Assembly: GCA_027486795.1 (NCBI GenBank)
Contig: JAIXOI010000026.1
Span: 1 to 60,254, forward strand
DNA from: Sphingobacteriales bacterium
Lineage (GTDB): Bacteria; Bacteroidota; Bacteroidia; Chitinophagales; CAIOSU01
Reading direction: 5' to 3'
Length of the DNA: 60,254 nucleotides
Part shown: one piece after another, positions 34,861 through 44,203 of the stretch
Position numbering within the stretch: the first letter of the stretch is position 1
Layout: every line of letters starts with the position of its first letter
Made by a program: the position numbers and the translations under genes
Notes under the pieces: model-generated
Database searches by the model: none
What the model was told of the DNA's origin: nothing
Seen by the model: only the letters and a program-made list of their open reading frames with translations

Positions 34861-36134
34861 ACTGCCTCCCAAGCTTTTTGCCAGCCTAGCTTATCGGCAC
34901 CACTAATGTACCATATATAGCCGAGCATAAACCCATTAAACAATACCCCTACTAAAGCGAAACCCGCCACAGCCCAAACCGGTTCGCCTGCATAACCAAA
35001 CCAAGCTAATACCGCTGTTCGGGCAATAAAAATGGCTACGTTGTACCCTAATTCAAAGCCTAATTTGGACTTGATATTGAGCACGTAAGTAAGCGGATTG
35101 ACGGTAAACAATAGCAAAAACCAAGGGGCCAGGTATTGTGCAAATACGCCCGCTTCCAACCACTTAGGGCCTAGTGTCCAAGCAAATAACTGCGGGCCAG
35201 CGATGCCCAATAACAATACTGGCAAAATACCTAAAGCAAAGAGATTGCGGGTAGTTTTTACCACTAATGCCAAAAATGAACTATCCTGTTCTAGCTCATG
35301 CTCACGGGCTGCCCGCTGATAAAATACTTGCCCGAACGATTGTGCCACCAGCAACACCGGAGTGCCCAACAGCCTATTGGCCATGCTAAACTGCCCCACT
35401 ATGGCCGAATTGAAAAAGTACTGCAACAGATACACCGGCACTTGCCTAGAGAAGGTATTGAGCAACGTGCTGGCCGATGAATACAATGGAAAGTGCTTGT
35501 ATTCAACTGCTACCAAACGCATTTCGGTGCGATGAAAGAATTGCCCAAAACTGCTAAAAGATAGCGCCGTTAAAGAGAATATTAATGCTAATAACTGCCC
35601 CACAACAAAACCTACCAAAAGGCCCATTGCGCCCCAACCAGCATAACCCAAATACAAACTAGTAAGCCCTGTGCTAAATGCCTGCACTACTTTTGCTACA
35701 GCTATAGTGCGATATTGGTTGTTACGATTAAGGTATACAGTAAGTGGCTGCAATATGGCACCCAATAGACTAGATAAGGGCAACCAATGCAACAAAGCCC
35801 ATACTTTGGCCTCAGCAACCCAACCACTCAGCAATTGTTCGGCGGCAAATACACCCATAAATACAAAAACACTAACACCAGAACCTATTAGCCAGCATAA
35901 CCCCAAAAGGCTTGATGCGCGATTGTTTTCCTTAGGTAGCATTATGGCATTGTCGTAGCGGGCGTTAGAGAGCTCGGCCAGTATCAGTTGGGTGGCGGCA
36001 AAAATGGCCATTACGCCAAAATCGACATCGCTATATACTCTAGCTAACAGCAACGTTATGCCTAATGTAAACACCTGTGCCAAGCCCGAGCCGGTCATTA
36101 ATACTACGGTGTTTCGCAAAAAGCCTGATGCCAT
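34845..36134 (-). CDS. Oligosaccharide flippase family membrane protein (Wzx/MurJ-like)
   Basis: It has 429 residues with about twelve hydrophobic helices. The start MASGFLRNTVVLMTGSGLAQ and the following VFTLGITLLLARVYSDVDFGVMAIF are typical of polysaccharide-biosynthesis/MATE-like flippases that move lipid-linked sugars across the inner membrane. A longer frame to 36221 adds 29 residues encoded by a GAAATGN heptad repeat, so ATG 36134 is taken. A near -7 box (CATCTTTG) lies 4 nt upstream. It is the first gene of the four-gene operon with CapA-like, asparagine-synthase-like and CMD-like proteins. Confidence 0.85.
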   Translation of the reverse strand: MASGFLRNTVVLMTGSGLAQVFTLGITLLLARVYSDVDFGVMAIFAATQLILAELSNARYDNAIMLPKENNRASSLLGLCWLIGSGVSVFVFMGVFAAEQLLSGWVAEAKVWALLHWLPLSSLLGAILQPLTVYLNRNNQYRTIAVAKVVQAFSTGLTSLYLGYAGWGAMGLLVGFVVGQLLALIFSLTALSFSSFGQFFHRTEMRLVAVEYKHFPLYSSASTLLNTFSRQVPVYLLQYFFNSAIVGQFSMANRLLGTPVLLVAQSFGQVFYQRAAREHELEQDSSFLALVVKTTRNLFALGILPVLLLGIAGPQLFAWTLGPKWLEAGVFAQYLAPWFLLLFTVNPLTYVLNIKSKLGFELGYNVAIFIARTAVLAWFGYAGEPVWAVAGFALVGVLFNGFMLGYIWYISGADKLGWQKAWEAVWHKS

Positions 36135-36153
36135 TAGCACAAAGATGGAATAT

Positions 36154-36258
36154 GAAATGCGAAATGAGAAATGGAAAAGAAAGAGATGACAAATGAAAAA
36201 CAAAAGATACCGGAAAATCACTTTGTAACTTGTACAAGGTACAACGTACTTTGTCCTT
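36154..36258. repeat. Two heptad tracts between the flippase and thioredoxin-like genes
   Basis: The first (36154-36202) steps by 7 bp through GAAATGC, GAAATGA, GAAATGG and then drifts. The second (36224-36258) is GTAACTT, GTACAAG, GTACAAC, GTACTTT, GTCCTTA. They lie side by side in the divergent promoter region. The two unit sequences are unrelated, yet the period is the same. Confidence 0.75.
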
Positions 36259-36298
36259 ACAGCATTAGTTCCTAACTTGGAGGTTACAACGCTCCTAT

Positions 36299-36769
36299 AT
36301 GAAAAGCTATTTCATTTTACTCCTTTTATCTATTGGTTTTATGGCTACTGCCCAAAATGAACTTACCGGACCCACCACTCGCAAGCAACTAGAAGCTTTT
36401 GATTGGTTTAAGGATGAATACAACGCCTACAAACCATCGGGCAAGGGCATAAAAGCCTTAAAAGAAGTAGATAAAACGGCCGATTACCGCATTGTGGTGG
36501 TACTGGGCACTTGGTGCAGCGATAGCAGGCGCGAAGTACCTCGCTTTTATAAAATTGTGGATGCCTTGGGCTATCCACAGGCCAATATACTCACCATATT
36601 GGTGGATGAAAACAAAAACGACGCCAGCGGCCTTGCCAAGCAGTTTACCATAAAATATGTACCTACCTTCGTTTTTATTGACCCAAACGGCAAAGAGCTT
36701 GGCCGAATAGTAGAAGCACCCGCCAAAAAGTTGGAGGCTGATTGGTTAACTATAATATCTGGCAAGTAA
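36299..36769 (+). CDS. Exported thioredoxin-fold protein with CxxS site
   Basis: It has 156 residues with a signal peptide ending at MATAQ. The thioredoxin fold shows VVVLGTWCSDSRREVPRF at ~66-83 and the cis-proline stretch KYVPTFVFIDPNGKELGRI near 120-137. The active site is Cys73-Ser-Asp-Ser76, so the second cysteine is missing. Such CxxS proteins can bind a substrate thiol but not reduce a disulfide by the normal two-cysteine route. The next gene starts one base after its stop. Confidence 0.85.
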   Translation: MKSYFILLLLSIGFMATAQNELTGPTTRKQLEAFDWFKDEYNAYKPSGKGIKALKEVDKTADYRIVVVLGTWCSDSRREVPRFYKIVDALGYPQANILTILVDENKNDASGLAKQFTIKYVPTFVFIDPNGKELGRIVEAPAKKLEADWLTIISGK

Positions 36770-36770
36770 A

Positions 36771-37352
36771 ATGGCTGCAAAGCTCTATATGCTATTCATG
36801 CTAATATTGTTGTTCGGCTGCCATGCAAAGCATGACACTAGAGGCCTACATGTTGAGTATGTTAACGATGAAGCACTTACTGGCGACTCAGAGCCTACAC
36901 AAGATACCGAAGAAGAAAACCTGGAGTGTGAAAATGATAGCAGCTATAATGTAGCAGCTACTACGCAATATACCATTACTCATTGCCACTCGTTCTGGGA
37001 ATATTGCCCCGGTGCGGCACATGGCGCTTATGGTGCCACCTATGCCAACAAATGGCTTAACGAAGCGCGTACCGATGAAATTTCGTTGAGCGATGTGCTG
37101 GATATAAACGACAGCGTAAAAGCTATAGCTACAAGACATTATCTTATTGCTAAAGGTTATATACCTGAGGATATTGACGAAATAGAAGCCTTCTCCTTTC
37201 CTGACAATTTCATTATTGATACTACACAGATAACTTTTGTGTATCAACTGTATGAAGCTGGCAGCTACATGGAAGGAATGATAGAATTCTCCATTCCTTA
37301 CAACGAATTGGCCCCGCACCTTAAACCAGAGTTTCAGTGGTTATTGCACTAG
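36771..37352 (+). CDS. DUF3298-like lipoprotein
   Basis: It has 193 residues. The N-terminus (MAAKLYMLFMLILLFGCHAK) is a lipoprotein signal with Cys17. The body has the DUF3298/RsiV-like pattern: a YTITHCHSFWEYCPGAAHG segment near 64, SLSDVLDINDSVKAIATRH in the middle, FSFPDNFIIDTTQITFVYQLYEAGSY near 140, and IPYNELAPHL near the end. In RsiV this domain binds lysozyme, but most members are uncharacterised. It is co-transcribed with the thioredoxin-like gene (1-nt gap). Confidence 0.75.
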   Translation: MAAKLYMLFMLILLFGCHAKHDTRGLHVEYVNDEALTGDSEPTQDTEEENLECENDSSYNVAATTQYTITHCHSFWEYCPGAAHGAYGATYANKWLNEARTDEISLSDVLDINDSVKAIATRHYLIAKGYIPEDIDEIEAFSFPDNFIIDTTQITFVYQLYEAGSYMEGMIEFSIPYNELAPHLKPEFQWLLH

Positions 37353-37367
37353 TAATAACAATACAAT

Positions 37368-38324
37368 TTACTTATAAGTAACCGAAGTTTCCGATACATT
37401 TCGCCTTTTGCCTGAAGGGTCGGTGCCGTAAATCTCCGTTTTGGTGGTTACCGATGTCAACCAACCGCTAGTGGCGTTATAAACCCAATCGCTGTAGTTA
37501 GTCATATTAAAAGTAATATCGTCGAACTCAGCATTCTTTTTAACGATGCTGCTATCTTCTACACCAAAAGATTTGCCCATTTCGCTCATCATTTCCTTCA
37601 TCATAGCCACAAAACCCGACATATCAAACTGAATGCTATAGTTCAGGTTGTAAATACCTTTTCCCTTTTCGGTAAGGTAATACAAGTGCGTGGTCGACAT
37701 TTCCTCAGAGGCATTAAAGGGGTTCACTTCCGCTCGCTCTACTTTCACCGTATCATTTAGCACGAATGCTTGCGAGTATGGGGTCACCAAATAATTTATC
37801 ACGTTTTCCATGTATCCTTCTACCGCCTCTTTTGAACTAAATAAACTCACAATAGGATTCATCAGCATTTTAGCATACTCAACATCTTCGGGCAATTTCT
37901 TTTTCAGCAGTTTTTCGGCTTGCTCAAATGACTCCAAAATAAAAGCCTTGCTTTCTTTCCAGTTCAATAAATCGGCCGTGCCACCCAGCTTGTTTACTTG
38001 ATACATGAGCACCAAACTTTTATATTTTGGAAGCTCATCAGCAATCTTATCATACATTTCTGCTACCGGCGATAGCGCAATGTTATCCATAGTTACCTTC
38101 ACGGTATAGTCCGTTGCACTTTCTTTTACTATTTCAAATACCACCTCTAGGGTTTCAGTAGTTTCCTCTGTCAACTCATCCCCTTTGTATTCGGTATCGT
38201 GGGTTATGATGATAGCCGTGCGCTTATCGCCCACTTTCCACTTTGGCTTAAATGAAATTTCGGTTTGTGCAAAAGATGCAATAGCGGTTAACAAAGAAAA
38301 AAGTAGCAGTATCTGTTTCGGCAT
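37368..38324 (-). CDS. Exported protein of unknown function
   Basis: It has 318 residues with a signal peptide ending at ASFAQ. The mature part starts EISFKPKWKVGDKRTAII and is a mix of beta strands with one helical segment (~125-180, rich in K/E). The form resembles DUF6263-type envelope proteins, but I am not sure of the family. No catalytic motif is visible. It faces the DUF3298 gene tail to tail across 15 nt, where a perfect 14-bp palindrome (TTACTTATAAGTAA) spans its stop codon. Confidence 0.55.
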   Translation of the reverse strand: MPKQILLLFSLLTAIASFAQTEISFKPKWKVGDKRTAIIITHDTEYKGDELTEETTETLEVVFEIVKESATDYTVKVTMDNIALSPVAEMYDKIADELPKYKSLVLMYQVNKLGGTADLLNWKESKAFILESFEQAEKLLKKKLPEDVEYAKMLMNPIVSLFSSKEAVEGYMENVINYLVTPYSQAFVLNDTVKVERAEVNPFNASEEMSTTHLYYLTEKGKGIYNLNYSIQFDMSGFVAMMKEMMSEMGKSFGVEDSSIVKKNAEFDDITFNMTNYSDWVYNATSGWLTSVTTKTEIYGTDPSGKRRNVSETSVTYK

Positions 38325-38486
38325 GGCCTTTTTTTGCTAAGATATTTAATTTGCAACCAATAATGGTTACTAAACACTATCAAATGCAATTTCGCAATAT
38401 GGCCAGCATTTATGACGCCTCAACTTCTGATATATATCATGTATTGCAGTGGAATGGGCTACATTTTTTTTGCTAACTTTAAAAAT

Positions 38487-39566
38487 ATGAAACCACTATA
38501 TTATTGCATCCCACTACTGTTATTATCGGGATGCAAAAACGACGAAGAATCCGTAACTGTTGAGCGTAAAAGCATTACCGAATCAGTATATGCTTCTGGA
38601 GTAGTTAAAGCTCAAGGGCAATATCAATCTTTCGCATTGGTTAGTGGCATCCTTAAGGAAATAAAAGTGAACGAAGGCGATTCGGTATCAATTGGCGATA
38701 CACTATTTGTAATCGATAACAGAAGTTCATCACTTAGCGTAGATAACGCTGCCTTGGCATATGAGCTATCGCAAAAGAATGCCAGTGCCAATTCAGATAG
38801 GTTGCAAGAGTTGGAGACCGCCAAAAACTTGGCCCTCGAAAAATTGAAGAACGATAGCCTAATGATGGTGCGCCAACAAAAGCTTTGGCAACAGAAAATT
38901 GGCTCGAAAGTAGAAGTGGAGCAGCGCGAACTGGCATTCGCAACCTCAAAAAGCAATTACAAAAGTGCAGTAAACCGACTGGACCAAGCTAAACTGCAAT
39001 TGGAAAGCGAAAAAAACATGGCACTAAACAATCTTAAGATAAGCAAAAAGAATGTGGGTGATTTTGTGGTTACCAGCGAATTGAATGGCCGAGTTTACGA
39101 TATTATGAAAGACCCAGGCGACTTGGTTAGCCCGCAAATACCTTTGGCCATTGTTGGTAGTGCCGATGGCTTTGTAATGGAGCTGCAGGTTGATGAATAT
39201 GACATTACCTCGTTGCGTATCGGGCAAAACGTATTGGTAAGCATGGATAGCTATAAAGGGCAGGCATTTGAGGCCGTGTTGAGCAAAATTAACCCAATTA
39301 TGAACGCCTCCTCGCGCACGTTTATGGTGGAAGCTACCTTTACCAAGCAACCGGAGGTGCTTTATCCCAATTTAACGGTGGAAGCCAACATTATTTTAGA
39401 AACACACACAAACGCCCTGATTATACCCCGCTCCTACCTTATACGTGATTCGTTGGTGCTTACCTCAGATAAGGATACTACCAAAGTCACTACAAGCTTG
39501 CGCAACTACGAGTATGTAGAGATAACCAATGGCATAAGCGAAGGCCAAAAAATATACAAGCCCTGA
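38487..39566 (+). CDS. Efflux periplasmic adaptor (HlyD/MacA-like), lipoprotein
   Basis: It has 359 residues. ATG 38487 is preferred to the frame start at 38412 because MKPLYYCIPLLLLSGCKN is a clean lipoprotein signal with lipobox LSGC. The lipoyl/barrel-sandwich halves (ILKEIKVNEGDSVSIGDTLFVI near 52 and ELNGRVYDIMKDPGDLVSP near 200) flank a long alpha hairpin (~85-190, coiled coil). They are followed by a beta-barrel (NASSRTFMVEATF) and a C-terminal domain. It would bridge an inner-membrane ABC exporter to an outer-membrane channel. The permease gene begins 1 nt after its stop. Confidence 0.9.
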   Translation: MKPLYYCIPLLLLSGCKNDEESVTVERKSITESVYASGVVKAQGQYQSFALVSGILKEIKVNEGDSVSIGDTLFVIDNRSSSLSVDNAALAYELSQKNASANSDRLQELETAKNLALEKLKNDSLMMVRQQKLWQQKIGSKVEVEQRELAFATSKSNYKSAVNRLDQAKLQLESEKNMALNNLKISKKNVGDFVVTSELNGRVYDIMKDPGDLVSPQIPLAIVGSADGFVMELQVDEYDITSLRIGQNVLVSMDSYKGQAFEAVLSKINPIMNASSRTFMVEATFTKQPEVLYPNLTVEANIILETHTNALIIPRSYLIRDSLVLTSDKDTTKVTTSLRNYEYVEITNGISEGQKIYKP

Positions 39567-39567
39567 C

Positions 39568-40827
39568 ATGGCCTCAAGGCTAATACTGAGTATTTCTAAA
39601 ACCTTGCTTATGGCAAGGCTCAAGCAGAGCATTGTGGCTGCCGCTGGGGTAACGTTTGGCATAACCATGTTTATTACCCTCATGGGGTTTATGACAGGCC
39701 TAAATAGTATGTTGGATGGGTTGATACTTAACCGCACCCCGCACATAAGGCTATACAACGAAATAAAGGCCAGCGAAGACCAGCCTATAAGTCTATCGCC
39801 AGAATATAAGGACCACATAAACAACATTCGCTCAATAAAGCCCCGCGACGACGGTAAAGAAATTTACAATGGCCCAGCCATAGTAGCGGCCTTGCGCAAC
39901 GACCCGCGAGTATTTGGCGTAGCAGCTAAGGTAGTGGCTCCAGTTTTTTATAACGTAGGCGCTACTGACATTACGGGCTCGGTAAACGGTATTGACGTAA
40001 CCAACGAAGAGGCATTATTCGCATTTAGTACCTATGTGCCCGAAGGCGATATAACCGACCTGAACAACATAAGCAACAGCGTAATATTGGGCAAAGGCCT
40101 AGCCGATAAAATGCTGGCCGAAATAGGTGATATAGTGCCAATAACAACCGCTAGAGGCCAACAAATGAACCTTAAAGTAGTGGGCTTTTACCAATCGGGA
40201 TTAGCAGATGTTGACAACATAACCAGTTTCGCATCAATTGGCACAACTCAAAAGTTACTAGGTAAAACGGATAGTTACCTTACCGACATACAGGTAAAAC
40301 TGCACAACCTGAACCTAGCCCCTGCCCTAGCCAAAGAGTTTCAGGCAAAATTTGGTACCGAAGCGGTGGATATACAAACTGCCAACTCACAATTCGATAC
40401 CGGAACTCAAATACGCAATATCATCACTTACTCGGTAAGTATAGTATTGTTGGTGGTGGCAGGTTTTGGAATATACAACATCCTCAACATGATGATATAT
40501 GAGAAGATGGACAGTATAGCCATACTAAAAGCAACTGGCTTTTCTGCCAACGATGTGCGCAACATTTTTATCAACCTTTCTCTAATCATTGGCATCTCCG
40601 GCGGGTTACTGGGCTTGGGGCTAGGTTTTGTTTTCCAGATTATCATTGACCATTTGCCGTTTGAGACTTCTGCCCTGCCTACCATAAAAACCTTTCCCGT
40701 AAACTACGACTTTAAGTACTACCTCGTAGGCATTGCGTTTGCTTTGGTTACTACTTTTTTAGCAGGCTGGTTTCCTGCCCGTAAGGCTAGTAAAATTGAC
40801 CCAGTTGAAATTATAAGGGGGAAATAA
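39568..40827 (+). CDS. ABC exporter permease, MacB/LolCE-FtsX type
   Basis: It has 419 residues. One helix near the N-terminus (AAAGVTFGITMFITLMGF at ~25-42), a large periplasmic domain (~45-285), then three helices from ~286 with ILKATGFSANDVRNIF between the first two, and the end signature PARKASKIDPVEIIRGK. This is the FtsX/MacB_PCD arrangement; such permeases export or extract lipids, lipoproteins or drugs by a mechanotransmission mechanism. It is the middle gene of an adaptor-permease-ATPase operon with 1-nt gaps. The substrate is unknown. Confidence 0.9.
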   Translation: MASRLILSISKTLLMARLKQSIVAAAGVTFGITMFITLMGFMTGLNSMLDGLILNRTPHIRLYNEIKASEDQPISLSPEYKDHINNIRSIKPRDDGKEIYNGPAIVAALRNDPRVFGVAAKVVAPVFYNVGATDITGSVNGIDVTNEEALFAFSTYVPEGDITDLNNISNSVILGKGLADKMLAEIGDIVPITTARGQQMNLKVVGFYQSGLADVDNITSFASIGTTQKLLGKTDSYLTDIQVKLHNLNLAPALAKEFQAKFGTEAVDIQTANSQFDTGTQIRNIITYSVSIVLLVVAGFGIYNILNMMIYEKMDSIAILKATGFSANDVRNIFINLSLIIGISGGLLGLGLGFVFQIIIDHLPFETSALPTIKTFPVNYDFKYYLVGIAFALVTTFLAGWFPARKASKIDPVEIIRGK

Positions 40828-40828
40828 T

Positions 40829-41506
40829 ATGAGCGAGCAGATAATAGAAGCTAAAAATATAAGCAAGTACTTTCACGACCCCGTGAAGGTAAAAGTGTTG
40901 AAAGAGGTTTCGTTCTCAATCAACAAAGGTGAGTTTGTATCTATAACTGGTAAGTCGGGATGCGGCAAAAGTACTTTGCTCTATATCCTGTCAACCATGG
41001 ATACCGACTATGAGGGGGATTTATATTTTGACGGGGAATTGTTGCGCGATAAAAAACGAGACCAGTTGTCGCACATCCGCAATAAGAAAATTGGCTTCGT
41101 GTTCCAGTTTCACTATTTGTTACCAGAGTTCTCGGTACTTAAAAATGTAATGCTGCCGGGCCTAAAGTTGGCTGAGTTGAGTGCTCAAGAAGTAGAGCAT
41201 AATGCCATGGAAAAGCTTCGCATATTGGGCATTGACGACCAAGCCAAGAAACTAGCCAATCAGCTTTCGGGCGGACAAAAGCAGCGGGTAGCTATTGCTC
41301 GCTCGCTAATTAATAACCCACTAATTATAATGGGCGACGAGCCTACCGGAAACCTAGATAGTAAAAACGGGTTGATAGTATTCGATATTTTCAAGGAATT
41401 GGCTGCCATGGGTCAATCGCTGCTAATTGTTACCCACGACCAAGATTTTGCCGATAAAACCGATAGGATTATTGAAATGGATGATGGAAAAGTGATAAAG
41501 CAGTAG
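40829..41506 (+). CDS. ABC exporter ATPase, MacB/LolD type
   Basis: It has 225 residues. Walker A is GKSGCGKST at ~37-45, the Q-loop [12 protein letters not shown] near 90, the signature [15 protein letters not shown] near 142, Walker [15 protein letters not shown] near 163 and the switch His in VTHDQDF. It pairs with the permease 1 nt upstream. A terminator and a heptad repeat pair follow. Confidence 0.95.
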   Translation: MSEQIIEAKNISKYFHDPVKVKVLKEVSFSINKGEFVSITGKSGCGKSTLLYILSTMDTDYEGDLYFDGELLRDKKRDQLSHIRNKKIGFVFQFHYLLPEFSVLKNVMLPGLKLAELSAQEVEHNAMEKLRILGIDDQAKKLANQLSGGQKQRVAIARSLINNPLIIMGDEPTGNLDSKNGLIVFDIFKELAAMGQSLLIVTHDQDFADKTDRIIEMDDGKVIKQ

Positions 41507-41514
41507 GTTTTGCT

Positions 41515-41672
41515 AGTATTAAGTATCAAGTACCAAGTATCAAAATAACCTATTTCATTGCAAATGTGAAAACAAAAAGCCTCGAAACATATTATGTTCC
41601 GAGGCTTTAATTTATTATTTAAATATCAAGGTACTTGATACTTGATACTTGATACTTGATACTTGATACTTT
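41515..41672. repeat. Inverted pair of AAGTATC heptad tracts flanking a terminator
   Basis: The left tract (41515-41541) has four units of the AGTATCA kind. The right tract (41631-41672) has six units in the opposite orientation, five exactly ATACTTG-like in a row. The spacer of 89 nt contains the terminator of the ABC operon. The right tract stops one base before the queA stop codon. The unit is the same as at egtB, 22 kb away. Confidence 0.85.
41576..41608. terminator. Bidirectional terminator between ABC exporter and queA
   Basis: The arms AAAGCCTCG and CGAGGCTTT, extended by AACAT/ATGTT pairing, enclose a tiny loop. A tracts precede and T/A tracts follow, so it serves both convergent units. 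Confidence 0.85.
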
Positions 41673-41673
41673 A

Positions 41674-42720
41674 TTACAAAATCAACATTGCATCGCCATA
41701 GGTAAAGAAGCGGTAATTTTCCTTAATGGCTTCTTCGTAAGCTTTCATTATTAGGTCGTAACCACCAAATGAAGCGTTCATAATCAACAAGCTTGACTTA
41801 GGTAAGTGAAAGTTTGAAATCATGCAATTGGCAATACTAAACTCATGTGGTGGGTGAATAAACAAGTTTGTCCAACCTTCCATGGGTTTAAGCAAGTGCT
41901 GTGCCGATACTGCCGACTCCATAGATCGCATACTAGTGGTGCCTACTGCACAAATTTTATGCTTACCTTCTTTACCTTTATTTACAATATCGCAGTTCTT
42001 TTGATTGATAAAAAAGTACTCGGCATCCATTTTATGCTTGCTCAAATCTTCCACATCAATGGTACGGAAAGTACCCAAGCCAACGTGCAAAGTAAGTTCA
42101 GCAAAGTTTACACCCTTAATTTCTAGGCGCTTCATCAACTCCTTACTAAAGTGCATTCCTGCAGTTGGTGCAGCCACAGCGCCTTCGTTGCTTGCAAATA
42201 CGGTTTGGTAGCGGTCTTTATCTAAATCTTCTGGTTTGCGTTTAATGGCTTTAGGCAGTGGCGTTTCACCAAGACTGTATAGCAATGCCTTAAACTCTTC
42301 ATAACTACCATCGTGCAGAAAACGAATGGTACGGCCCCGTGAGGTGGTATTGTCAACAACTTCAGCTACCAAATCATCTTCGCCAAAGTAAAGTTTGTTG
42401 CCTACCCGTATTTTACGGGCAGGGTCAACCAATACGTCCCAAAGTTTATTTTCAGCATTCAATTCACGAAGCAAGAACACTTCAATTTTGGCTCCAGTTT
42501 TTTCCTTTTTGCCATACATACGCGCAGGAAACACTTTCGTGTTGTTCAACACCATTACATCGCCATCATCAAAGTAACCCAAAACGTCGCGAAACATCTT
42601 ATGTTCAATAGTGCCTGTAGCACGATTTACTACCATCAAGCGGCTTTGGTCACGTTCATCGTTAGGGTAAGAAGCAATTAGGTTGGGAGGTAATTCAAAG
42701 TTAAACTGGGATAACTTCAT
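41674..42720 (-). CDS. queA: S-adenosylmethionine:tRNA ribosyltransferase-isomerase
   Basis: It transfers the ribosyl part of SAM to preQ1 in tRNA, making epoxyqueuosine. The 348-residue length is normal for QueA. Family marks include [18 protein letters not shown] at ~14-31, [10 protein letters not shown] near 63, the [10 protein letters not shown] block near 185, HVGLGTF near 213 and [17 protein letters not shown] near 305. Its own -7 box lies 25 nt upstream. The queD-type gene of the same pathway lies at 51318; tgt and queC/E/F are not in the window. Confidence 0.96.
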   Translation of the reverse strand: MKLSQFNFELPPNLIASYPNDERDQSRLMVVNRATGTIEHKMFRDVLGYFDDGDVMVLNNTKVFPARMYGKKEKTGAKIEVFLLRELNAENKLWDVLVDPARKIRVGNKLYFGEDDLVAEVVDNTTSRGRTIRFLHDGSYEEFKALLYSLGETPLPKAIKRKPEDLDKDRYQTVFASNEGAVAAPTAGMHFSKELMKRLEIKGVNFAELTLHVGLGTFRTIDVEDLSKHKMDAEYFFINQKNCDIVNKGKEGKHKICAVGTTSMRSMESAVSAQHLLKPMEGWTNLFIHPPHEFSIANCMISNFHLPKSSLLIMNASFGGYDLIMKAYEEAIKENYRFFTYGDAMLIL

Positions 42721-42745
42721 ATTGGGCCATTATTTTTTAGCGTTG

Positions 42746-42753
42746 CAAAAATA
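42746..42753 (-). promoter_or_regulatory. -7 promoter box for queA
   Basis: The minus strand reads TATTTTTG (TAnnTTTG), 25 nt before the ATG at 42720. No preQ1 riboswitch-like structure is seen in the short leader. Confidence 0.55.
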
Positions 42754-42937
42754 CAAATTGTCAGTGTAAAAGACTAAAATCAGCCTATATTTGTTCCGTG
42801 GCAAGGTGTAACTTGGCTATTTTGCACTATCCGTTTCAATCAGGAAACCATTAACAGGTCAAACTACCGAATATTTGTGTACTTTGTAATGCTCTAGCTC
42901 TTACAACCTAACAACCAACAATTACGATAATACCACT

Positions 42938-44203
42938 ATGAAGGTGCTGCTCAATTTGATTAAAGAAAGTTTTATCAGCGCGCTTCACGAAATCGTAAAC
43001 AATCGGTTGCGCGCGTTTCTGTCTTTATTGGGCATAACCATTGGTATATTCTGCATCGTATCGGTGTTTACGGCCATTGGCTCTTTAGAGTATAACGTGC
43101 GCACCAGTCTCGATAAAATTGGCAACCGGGTATTGTACATCGAAAAATTCCCTTGGAGCCAGGATGCTAAAAACTCTTGGTTTAAATACCTGCGCCGCCC
43201 CAACCCCAATATCGATGACTTTAATGCCCTCAAAGCTAGCGTGCCGGGTGCCGAAGGCATCAGCATGATGTTTACGATAAACAAACTGGTAAAACACGAA
43301 GGCAATGCCATGAAGGCCAATGTTTTCGGTATTACCTACGATTATTACCTCATCAAAGACATGAGTTTCGAAGAAGGCCGATACTTTACTGCAACTGAGA
43401 TAGAGCGAGGTGCCAATGCAGCCATCATTGGGAGCGAAGTAGCTGATATTCTTTTCCCGGGTTCGATAAGCGCAATAGGAAAAGAGATAAATGTTTTTGG
43501 CGCAAGCGTTCAGGTAATTGGCATATTAGAGAAAGAAGGCGAAGATGTGTTGGGCATAACCGGAGACGATGCCGTGATACTGAATTATAACTTCGTGAAG
43601 AAAATAATTGACCTTAACAGCAATTTTATAGGAACTCGAATTGCGCTTAAGGCCAAAGCAGATGTTTCAGATGAGGATATAAGAGACCAAGTAACCATTG
43701 CCATGCGCCAAGCTAGAAGACTTAGCCCATTGCAAGAAGATGACTTTGCAATAAACGAAATGAGCATGTTCAGCAGTATTCTGGCATCTATTTTCGGCAT
43801 TATCAATTTCGCTGGCGGATTTATAGGTGCGTTTTCAATATTAGTTGGCGGCTTTGGGGTAGCCAATATCATGTTTGTGAGCGTAAAAGAACGAACGGCC
43901 ATCATTGGCATCAAGAAAGCCTTAGGTGCCCGTAATTTCTTTATTCTGTTAGAGTTTTTGATTGAGGCAATTGTGTTGTGCCTTATTGGCGGCATACTGG
44001 GCCTTGTACTTGTGTTTTTGTTGGTTACTATTGGCGAGTACGTAATACTTAATAGCTTCGAAATGAACTTCAAATTCATCATTTCGGGCGGGCAAATAGC
44101 TTTTGGATTGCTATTCTCTGCATTTATAGGTATCGTTTTTGGTTTTATTCCGGCATACATCGCTTCGAAAATGCGCCCTGTAGATGCCATTCGCTCTAAA
44201 TAG
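42938..44203 (+). CDS. Orphan ABC permease, MacB type
   Basis: It has 421 residues. The start has the MacB_PCD layout (FISALHEIVNNRLRAFLSLLGITIGIFCIV), a periplasmic domain to ~285, then three helices with MFVSVKERTAIIGIKKALGARN and the end signature PAYIASKMRPVDAIRSK. It has no ATPase or adaptor beside it. It may use the ATPase at 40829 or one elsewhere. Sequence and length differ from the permease at 39568, so this is not a recent duplicate. Confidence 0.88.
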   Translation: MKVLLNLIKESFISALHEIVNNRLRAFLSLLGITIGIFCIVSVFTAIGSLEYNVRTSLDKIGNRVLYIEKFPWSQDAKNSWFKYLRRPNPNIDDFNALKASVPGAEGISMMFTINKLVKHEGNAMKANVFGITYDYYLIKDMSFEEGRYFTATEIERGANAAIIGSEVADILFPGSISAIGKEINVFGASVQVIGILEKEGEDVLGITGDDAVILNYNFVKKIIDLNSNFIGTRIALKAKADVSDEDIRDQVTIAMRQARRLSPLQEDDFAINEMSMFSSILASIFGIINFAGGFIGAFSILVGGFGVANIMFVSVKERTAIIGIKKALGARNFFILLEFLIEAIVLCLIGGILGLVLVFLLVTIGEYVILNSFEMNFKFIISGGQIAFGLLFSAFIGIVFGFIPAYIASKMRPVDAIRSK

